A stretch of DNA of 64,000 nucleotides from positions 9,767,001 through 9,831,000 of the forward strand of contig NC_091693.1 in assembly GCF_041296265.1 (NCBI RefSeq), read 5' to 3'. Shown here piece after piece: positions 57,501-64,000 of this stretch (within the stretch, counting starts at the first letter, position 1; every line of letters begins with the position of its first letter). Made by a program: the position numbers and the translations under genes. The stretch comes from Equus caballus. Taxonomy: Eukaryota > Chordata > Mammalia > Perissodactyla > Equidae. The notes beneath the pieces were generated by a model. The model made no database searches, had not been told where the DNA came from, and saw only the letters and a list, made by a program, of their open reading frames with translations.

Positions 57501-60500
57501 GCACTGCTCCCTCTGCCAAGAGCAGTCCTTCCCCCGTGATGGGCAAGACTGACTCCGTCACTTCAGCAGCAGCTCAAAGGTCACCTCCTCGGAGAGGCCC
57601 GCTCTGGGTGCCCTGGCTACATAGTGGCCCCACCCCCCACTGTCTCCTTTCTCTGCTTTATCTCGGCTGCTGTCTCATAATCACATAATTATGTGCTTAT
57701 CTCGTTTAGTGCCTGTCTCCCTTTCTAGGATGTGAACTCTGGGAGTGGAGGAGTTTTTGTCTTTTTGTCCACCACTGTATCCCCAGTGCCTAAATGGCCT
57801 AGTATACAGTAGGTGCTTAATAAGTGAGCAATACAGACAACAGTCCCCGCCCTCATGGAGCTGCCCTTCTGTGGGGGGAGACAAACGAATAAGAAAATAC
57901 ATTTTGCCAGGTGGTGATAAGTGCTGAAAGAAAGTTAAAAGAGGGAAGTGGAAGTGGAATGGAGTGTGTGCGCGCGCGTGTGTGAGTGTGTCTGTGTGTG
58001 CGCGTGCGGTGAGGGCTGTTGCAGTATTAAACGGGATGGTCAGGGACTCTCTCACTGAAAAAGTGACATTTGAATGAAGATCCACAGGAGGAAAAGGAGG
58101 GAGCTATGGGGATAGCTGGGATGAGGGTGGCAAATGTCAGGAAGAGCCAGTGCAAAGGTCCTGCGGTTGAAACGCACTCGGTCTGTGTGAGGACCAGTGA
58201 AGAGGCTGGCGTAGCCGGAGTGGAGTGAGCAAGGCAGCAGGTGTGAAGAGCCAAGGCCGGAGAGGTGATGGGGGCAGATCGTGCGGGGCCTCACAGGCCA
58301 GGGGGCGGACTTTGGCTTTTGCTCTAAGAGGGTTCTGAGCAGAATCATCCTTCACATTCTTCCTCCTGGGGTTAATCATTGCCATCCTTTTGCCTGTCCT
58401 CCCAACAATGCCATTTAACAAGCCTGCAAAATCGTTCCCGCATTCGGCCACACCCCTGACTCTTGGAGGGGCCACCATGGCTCTGAGAGCAGGGGAGGGC
58501 TGGCTCAGGGTAGAGCAGAATTTGTGCAGGTTAAACACGTGGAAGACGGGACTCCCCTGGGTGACCTCGGCCAGGCCATCTCATCCCTGGGCCTTGGGCT
58601 TCTCCTCTGTAAAATGAGAGCTGAGGGGGCTGCAAGGATTCCAGGAGACGGGGCTCCAGAGGCACCTGGCACAGTGCCTGGCATGGGCTGGCGTCACGAC
58701 AATTACTGTTATGATACGCTCCGTGTCCGCAGAGGCCAGACCCAGCAGGGGCAGTCTGGAATCTGCTGGCTCCCCTGCTGGGAGCCGTGGCTACATCATT
58801 TGATCGGCTGTTTGACAGCGTCCAGCCGATTAACGCCGAGGGGTGCAGGGTCGCCCCTTGGTGAAGAATAACTGGCCAGCCCCTCACATAGTTCTGAAAC
58901 CTGTGCTGCTTCTAATTGCCCTTCATTCCTTTTCCTTTCTTAACCTCCAGTTTTCACTCCTTTGGGTGGCTGCTTGGGAGGCACTACCTCCTGGGAAAAT
59001 TAGATATCGTAAGAGAATGTGACCACCTGCAGGTAACTTTCAAGATATTTTTCAGTTAATTATTGGAGGAGCACACAGTCCCATTTGAGAAAAGCAGAAA
59101 GGAATCCTGCCCAGATAAGATGTCGAATTAGGTTTATGGCCTCTGTCTGGTTAATGTTTCCTTCTCCCTCCAGTTCTTTGTCTAAATATATATGCATCGT
59201 CCTTCTAAGTTTGTTGGTTAATTGGATGATCAAGAAGTATCTATATATTATTCTTGACCTTCTGCTTTCTGTTAAAATGTTATAGAGGTTTTCTCCTAAA
59301 AGCAATAAATAATAAATAATTGATGAGTAGAAGGGCCGAGGGGTGCAAGAATGCCCCTCAGTGAAGAATGGCCAGCCGAAACCCCTGATATTTTCTGAAT
59401 TATATGCATGCTTTCTAGCAAGGTTGTCTATACTTGTTTCTGTTTTTCATTCTTGAAGATACATACTTTAGCTTAGCTTTTCAGCCCTTTACTTTACTAA
59501 CAAAATGATACTTTCTCCGGCAGTGTGCTTAAGGGACTGTTAGCTCTACAATCTAAAAGACAAAGGAATGCTTCCACCCCCTAAAGGGCGCGAAAAAGTA
59601 AAGATGTTTAACTGCCCACTGAGAATGCAGATAGCCCTGGGGCTAAGACACCCTGGAGTCGCCTTTTGTTCCCATTAACCATCTACACTAATGGTGTAAA
59701 TGATTGAGGGAGGCAGGGATGGCTCCACCAGGATGTAACCAGACGGACTGCTGTCCTGCCCGGAGGCCTGGACCTTCTCTCTTTGATTTAACTTTACCAT
59801 GAATTACAACAGACGCCTAGGTACCTATCTCCTTTAGCTTAGAGACAACAAACACTAGTTAATTGCGGAGAAGACTACCATTAACCTTATGCTCTATAGA
59901 ATAGAATGCTAATAAATATTCTTGTGCTCGTTTTTTACTTCCTTATCTCTCTGAGAATATTTGTAGAACTATTTCTGTACTAATCCTGAAAAATATATAA
60001 ACGACACTTGTGCACAGTAAAGGCGGACTTGCTAACACCAACCAAAGTCTCACGTCCCCCTTTATTTCCCCCTCAGTCATTGCGCCGACGCCGTCCATCC
60101 CTCAGGAACCTGGACTCCGCCGGGGCGGGACCTCGGCACTCCCCCACGTCTGAGAAGCCATGTGACACAGCTTGAGCCACACTCACTCCAGGACAGGCCA
60201 AGCCAGGTGCCCTGCCTCCTCCCACTGGCTTTTCTGGTCTACCCGCCCCACCCAGAGCTGCAGACACTGGCGTTGGAACCTCTTGAAATAAAGGGCCCCA
60301 GACCATGGGACAAGGTGTCTCCCACCTTGTCCCCCGGTGCCCCTCGAAATGTCTCAGATGTCATTGTGAATCATCAGTAGGTTATTCATTCATAAATAAT
60401 AACAGCTACATCAACCGAGGTTTTGCATGTGTTAACGTTTTGACCGTCTTCACTCATTGAATCCTCACGGCCGCCTGATGAGGTAGGGCCTGTTGACATG

Positions 60501-63091
60501 CTCTCCATTTTCTGCAGATGGAAGCACGCGGCACAGAGAGGTGAAGGGGTGCGTGCAGGCGGCAGAGGGGGGAGGTGGTGGCTGCTGGGGTCAGAGTCCT
60601 TGCTTTGAACCAGCATGCCAGCCCTCTGGGTCACAGCTCAGGGCACAGACCCTGCAGCCAGGCAGCCCAACTTCGAAAAGCCCAGCTCTACCACTTACAG
60701 GCTGGGACAACTGGGCAAGCTTCGTCCTCTCTCTGGGCCTCAGTTCCCTCCCCAGAAAAATGCGGATGAGAAAGGACCTTGTCACAAAGGGCTGTGGTGA
60801 GAACATAGAATTCCTGGCAACCAGGAAGGGGGCTGGCAGTGGAGTGACCTTGCTGAATGTTTGTTGAAAGAATGAAAGGAGAACAGAGAAAGGGTGGGAA
60901 GAAAATATGTGAAGATGTTAACAGAGGAAACAGAAAGAAATAGATTGTTTACTGCCTGTTGTCCCCACTGAAGTCGGGAGCTCCATGAGGGCAGCCGGGG
61001 GCTATCTCAGGCTGCACTGAGTCTCCAGCCCTGGGCTGGGCCCTGCGCAGAAATCAGTGTATGTGATGCCTCCCTTCTGGTATGTTCTCTCCCACAGACA
61101 TCCACTACGTGCTCTGGTTGGACGACACACAGCTACCTGACAGCGCGGGGCAGATTCTGGAAGGGGTTATCATTTAGAAAAAGGGACTGGCACCCAGTAA
61201 GTCACCTGTTTTTAACGCTGCTGGCCTGAGGCCAGCTGAAGTCATGCTTGAAGAACCAGAAGCTAGAGTCCAGGCTGACCCTTGCTGCCGGAAAGTGAGG
61301 GGGGAAATTCCAGAAAGCAGAGAGCCAGAGGGGGGCCCCAAATTCTATGTATAAAAACTCTGCCCAAATCTCTCGCTGATCTGTGACCCATGAAAGCAGG
61401 CCAGCGAGAGATTAAAAAACTGGGTCTAATTTGGTAAAACAGGAAACTCAACTCTCTTTGGAGTTATGTAAGAGTGTCCAGAATTTCCACAACCTCTCCT
61501 TCCCGTATCCTAACCTCCAGGACACAGTCCAAACTTACTCCAAATACAAAGAAACGGGAAAACGAGACCCAGTTTTTCAAGAGGTAGTAAACAGGGACGG
61601 ACCCCAAGGTGACCCAGATGTTGGAACGAGGGGACAAGGTTTTTAAAGCAGCCTGTACGACTATGCTCAACGACACAAAGAAAAATATGCTCGTGATAAA
61701 TAGAAGGATAGGAAACTTCAGCCGAGCAAGGGAAAACGTCTACGAACCAAGTGTAGATTTGAGAAGGGAAAACTACAATATCTGAAATTTTAAAAGTCAC
61801 TGGCTGGGTTTAACAGCAGAACAGAGATGGACAAGGAGTCAGGGGGTCTGGTCCATGGAAATTATCCATGGGACGAACAGACCCATGGGACAATCAAAAG
61901 ATCAAACAGACATGTAACTGGAAACCAGTTCACATGTGCTGAATAACTGCATAAAGTACGATATTATTATAACACACTTGACCAACACACAAAAACACAG
62001 ACCGGGACAGGTTAAGGGCCTTGGTCAAGGCCACAGGTCCAGGATGGAAACCTAGACTTCAGAGGTGATCCTGTCATCTAACTTCTGTATTTGAATGTTT
62101 TAAATGAAAAAATAATAATAAAAGTGGAAGTTGGAAGCTGCTTACAACCCTGATTAAGCAGCATTCCTCTGCTCCCAGGAGTAGAGGGGTCGGCGGGGGT
62201 GGGTGTGGAGAGCCCCTGGTACCTGCACTGAACATTTTTCCTGAACCAGAGATCACCACAGCCCGACAGTCAGCGTCTTGCGCTATCTTCTTAAAGCATT
62301 CCACCATCTCCCTGTGGAGGGCAAGGAGGGGAGGGCTGTGTCAGGGTGGAGATGCCCACCCTCCTGTCCATCTGTCTCCCGCCCCCCAGTCCTGCCTCCT
62401 CCTGCAGGCAGGCCTCCAGGATGTGCAGGCCAGACCTCCAGAAGGCCCTGTTCATGGCATTCCTCTTCTCCAGCCGGTTTAGCTCCACGTGCAGAATGTG
62501 TCTCTCGGCAGCTGTCACCCGAAGGGACTCATAGCTGTGGTCTGGGGCTTCGCTGGGGGCAGCTCCGCGGGTCTCACTGGGTGCAGAGGAGCCCATGGGG
62601 CGAAGGCTAAGGTTCAGACCCCGGTGGGTGGGGGCTGTCAGTCCTGGGGAGACAAAGGAAGGAAGAGCCTTCGGTGACCCCAGATTGGGGACACAGTAGA
62701 GGCGCAGTGACGTTAGACTGGAGACTGCAGGCCCCTTTGAGACCTTGGTTTAGGGGCATATAGACTTCAAGATTAGAGGTGCTTTTAGTGGCCTCAGTCT
62801 GAGGACAAGTTCAGATCCTCAACCGTGGGACTGACCCCAGGTTGGGGATCCTGAGCCGCCAGCACCCCAATTTTAAGACCCAGTCCTATAGAATTGGGAA
62901 GCCCTTTGAACGAGAGCACGCAGCCCCCTTAAAGGGGCTCGCTCGGACCCTGCCTGACCCGGGACAGGTGTCCCTGTCCTACCGTCGCTATGACAGAACG
63001 ACAGTGCAACAGACCCCCAGAGGTGAAGAGGTGACTCACGCCATTTCAGCAGGTCTCCAAGTCTGCGAGAAGCCGCCGTGACCGCCGCCAT
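54539..63091 (-). CDS. ECH1: Delta(3,5)-delta(2,4)-dienoyl-CoA isomerase (ten exons)
   Basis: Crotonase-family enzyme that isomerises 3,5-dienoyl-CoA to 2,4-dienoyl-CoA in oxidation of odd-position unsaturated fatty acids, in mitochondria and peroxisomes. Exons on minus are 63091-63040, 62643-62436, 62311-62223, 56727-56603, 56519-56471, 56142-56078, 55464-55394, 55301-55230, 54958-54808 and 54643-54539. They total 987 nt and 328 aa, equal to human. The Arg-rich N-terminus MAAVTAASRRLGDLLKWR is a mitochondrial presequence. HGGCIGAG forms the oxyanion-hole region (human GCIGGG). The acidic catalytic trio known in rat (Asp176, Glu196, Asp204) is kept in GVDL, QVKEVD and AADVG. The protein ends FSNL, where human and rat end SKL, so the peroxisomal signal is altered. 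All introns are GT-AG. Confidence 0.96.
55062..55073. repeat. Poly-C run in ECH1 intron 8
   Basis: Twelve C bases preceded by CCCCT, a low-complexity tract with no evident role. Confidence 0.6.
56275..56447. repeat. 42-43-bp tandem repeat, four units, each with CCAAT
   Basis: The unit runs CAGCAGCCAATGGGTGCCCA, then GAAAGAGGGAGCGTCCGG. CCAAT occurs at 56284, 56326, 56369 and 56412, spaced 42, 43 and 43. It fills much of the intron between exons 5 and 6 of ECH1 and looks like a young minisatellite. Confidence 0.9.
56890..57060 (-). repeat. MIR/L2-like fragment in ECH1 intron 3
   Basis: CCTATGAGGTGGGTCCTATT, AAACTGAGGCACCGGGAG, CTTGCCCAAGGTCACTGGC in antisense MIR order. Confidence 0.75.
57340..57830 (+). 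repeat. L2 LINE 3' end in ECH1 intron 3
   Basis: CTTTCCAGTCCTGCACCAAC, TGTCTCCCTTTCTAGGATGT and CCCCAGTGCCTAAATGGC follow the L2 3' end to GGTGCTTAATAAG. Confidence 0.8.
57831..58790. other. ECH1 intron 3, mostly unassigned
   Basis: Contains a short alternating GT/GC purine-pyrimidine run (57960-58010) and a MIR-like piece at 58560-58690 (TCTCCTCTGTAAAATGAGAG). No exon seen. Confidence 0.45.
59330..60076 (+). mobile_element. Probable ERV LTR fossil in ECH1 intron 3
   Basis: A start like GGCCGAGGGGTGCAAGAATG, an AATAAATATTC signal at about 59911, and a U5-like end ACCAACCAAAGTCTCACGTC. A related start GCCGAGGGGTGCAGGGTCGC occurs at 58836, so part of a second copy may lie at about 58836-59300. 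Likely class II, but ends and family are unsure. No coding remnant seen. Confidence 0.45.
60620..60880 (+). repeat. MIR SINE in ECH1 intron 3
   Basis: CACAGACCCTGCAGCCAGGC, ACTTACAGGCTGGGACAACTG and GGGCCTCAGTTCCCTCCCC follow MIR; the end CTTGCTGAATGTTTGTTGAA fits its tail. Confidence 0.75.
60881..61539. other. ECH1 intron 3, nothing named
   Basis: No repeat or exon assigned except a short possible L2 end at 60960-61030 (TGAAGTCGGGAGCTCCATGA). Confidence 0.35.
61540..61930 (+). mobile_element. L1 ORF1 fragment in ECH1 intron 3
   Basis: Sense L1 ORF1-region sequence, including AAAGCAGCCTGTACGACTATGC, ATATCTGAAATTTTAAAAG and CACTGGCTGGGTTTAACAGC. Only a fragment. Confidence 0.65.
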
Positions 63092-63300
63092 TGGGACAGT
63101 CCCTGGCGTCACTCGACTGGAGAAAACCAGGGGGGCGGGCACAAATGGCTGCCATATTGAGTGAGGGCATCAATGCTGCAGCCCGCCCGCGGTGACTAAC
63201 CCCCTCCCGCCATCTTTACTAAGGGCAAGCGGAAGCGGCCTTCTGGGCTCGCCTGCGCGTCAGAGGGCGGCTTAAAAGGGCCCTTGGGCCCAGTGGGAAG
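62900..63300 (-). promoter_or_regulatory. ECH1 promoter with YY1-like motifs
   Basis: TATA-less CpG-rich region. YY1-type motifs occur at 63206-63217 (AAAGATGGCGGG on minus), at about 63148-63158 (GCCATATT) and over the start codon (CAATGGCGGCGG, minus). Start-codon-embedded YY1 sites and CpG promoters are common in nuclear genes for mitochondrial proteins. Confidence 0.55.
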
Positions 63301-64000
63301 CTGGCCTGAGATGGTCCACACGGCTGCGGGCGTGCCTGGACCGAGTCCATCACAGCGCTGTTTCACAGGGTGTGCAAAAGGGGCCGCTGAAACGTCCAAG
63401 GACCTAGTGGCAGAATAAACCCAGCCCTGCCAGTTTGCAACCTGGCGCTTGTACCGTCCTAACCAGAAAGTGAGCAGTGCTGTTTACCCACGGAAGGGAA
63501 TGAACATAGAAACGGGCCAGCGCGAGGCGCCCACTGTGCGGCCCGAACCCCGCACCGCCGGGAGGGCAGAGAGGCAGGGGCTGGGGAGGGGGCTGGCTCG
63601 CCGTCTCCGGGCGTCAGGAGTGCTGAAGGGGGGCATTTACGTGCCTCCGAAGTCCATGTGCTCACAATTTCTTTAAAAAAATAAAGTCACTTGGGAGAAA
63701 GCCAGCTAACTCGAGAACAGACCGTGGGGGCGCTGCTCGTGCTGCTCTGGAGGGAGACGTCCGCCGGGACGGCCCTGGGCAGCGCCTGGCCTCCTGGCAG
63801 ACGGGCCACAGCCGGGCAGGCTCCGTCGGGAGCCACCGGTGACCAGCCGTCGGCAAACTGCCTGGCTGCCCCTGCAACGGGAAACTGAAACCGCTACGCC
63901 GGTCCCAAGATACAGGAGGAACACGGGAAAGACGGAGAAGTTTGTTTGATCCATTTGTGTAGAAAGATGCTTCGAGGGGGCTGTGTGTGTATAGAACACG
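63301..64000. other. Intergenic DNA upstream of ECH1
   Basis: GC-rich, no exon seen. In human the next gene in this direction is HNRNPL, on the same strand; nothing here identifies it. Confidence 0.4.

Noticed and set aside
63449-63999. Possible terminal exon of HNRNPL
   Set aside because: Synteny places HNRNPL in this direction, but no RNA-recognition motif sequence or matching polyadenylation signal on the minus strand could be recognised in this stretch.

Overview
The window is mammalian nuclear DNA, almost certainly from a perissodactyl and most likely a horse-type (Equus) genome. It holds about a dozen tRNA-derived SINEs of the equine ERE type, identified by their GGCCxxGTGG...GTTAAGTT heads and ...TTAGCTCAGGGC... 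tails. It also holds L1, L2, MIR, MaLR and ERV1-like repeats and spliced genes. Gene content and order match human 19q13.2: LGALS7 (-), LGALS7B (+), LGALS4 (-), ECH1 (-). I identified exons by hand translation, splice-site phase and length agreement with these families.

Layout. (1) About 1.5-21.0 kb and 28.4-38.5 kb are the two arms of a large inverted duplication, each ending in a complete four-exon galectin-7 gene. The left copy (2592-4775, minus) and right copy (35128-37498, plus) are both 139 codons with intact sugar-binding residues. The arms are very similar outside the coding exons. Each carries private insertions. The left has a 10.2-kb nest (an ERV split by an L1 that is itself split by a solo LTR) plus an ERE. 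The right has three EREs and a solo LTR. Without these insertions both arms come to about 8.9-9.0 kb. (2) About 21.0-28.4 kb is the spacer, made of old L1 fragments, two EREs and unassigned DNA with no gene seen. (3) 38.5-45.6 kb is gene-poor L1/ERE territory ending in a long TGGA-type simple repeat. (4) 45.6-52.7 kb is LGALS4, the tandem-repeat galectin-4, with ten coding exons and 323 aa. (5) 54.35-63.3 kb is ECH1, the dienoyl-CoA isomerase, with ten exons and 328 aa. Its CpG/YY1-type promoter lies near 63.1 kb.

How the genes relate. Galectin-7 (stratified epithelium) and galectin-4 (gut epithelium) are beta-galactoside-binding lectins sharing the same exon 2/exon 3 phase-2 junction. ECH1 is a housekeeping mitochondrial/peroxisomal fatty-acid oxidation enzyme that is a neighbour only by position.

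Most notable observations. The two galectin-7 copies differ at about 26 of 139 residues, 24 of them in the first 70, while introns 1 and most of 2 are nearly identical, so the coding exons have diverged faster than the introns. A perfect AP-1 site in front of the left copy is degraded in the right copy. ECH1 ends in SNL instead of the usual peroxisomal SKL. I found no evidence for a wholly new kind of system.
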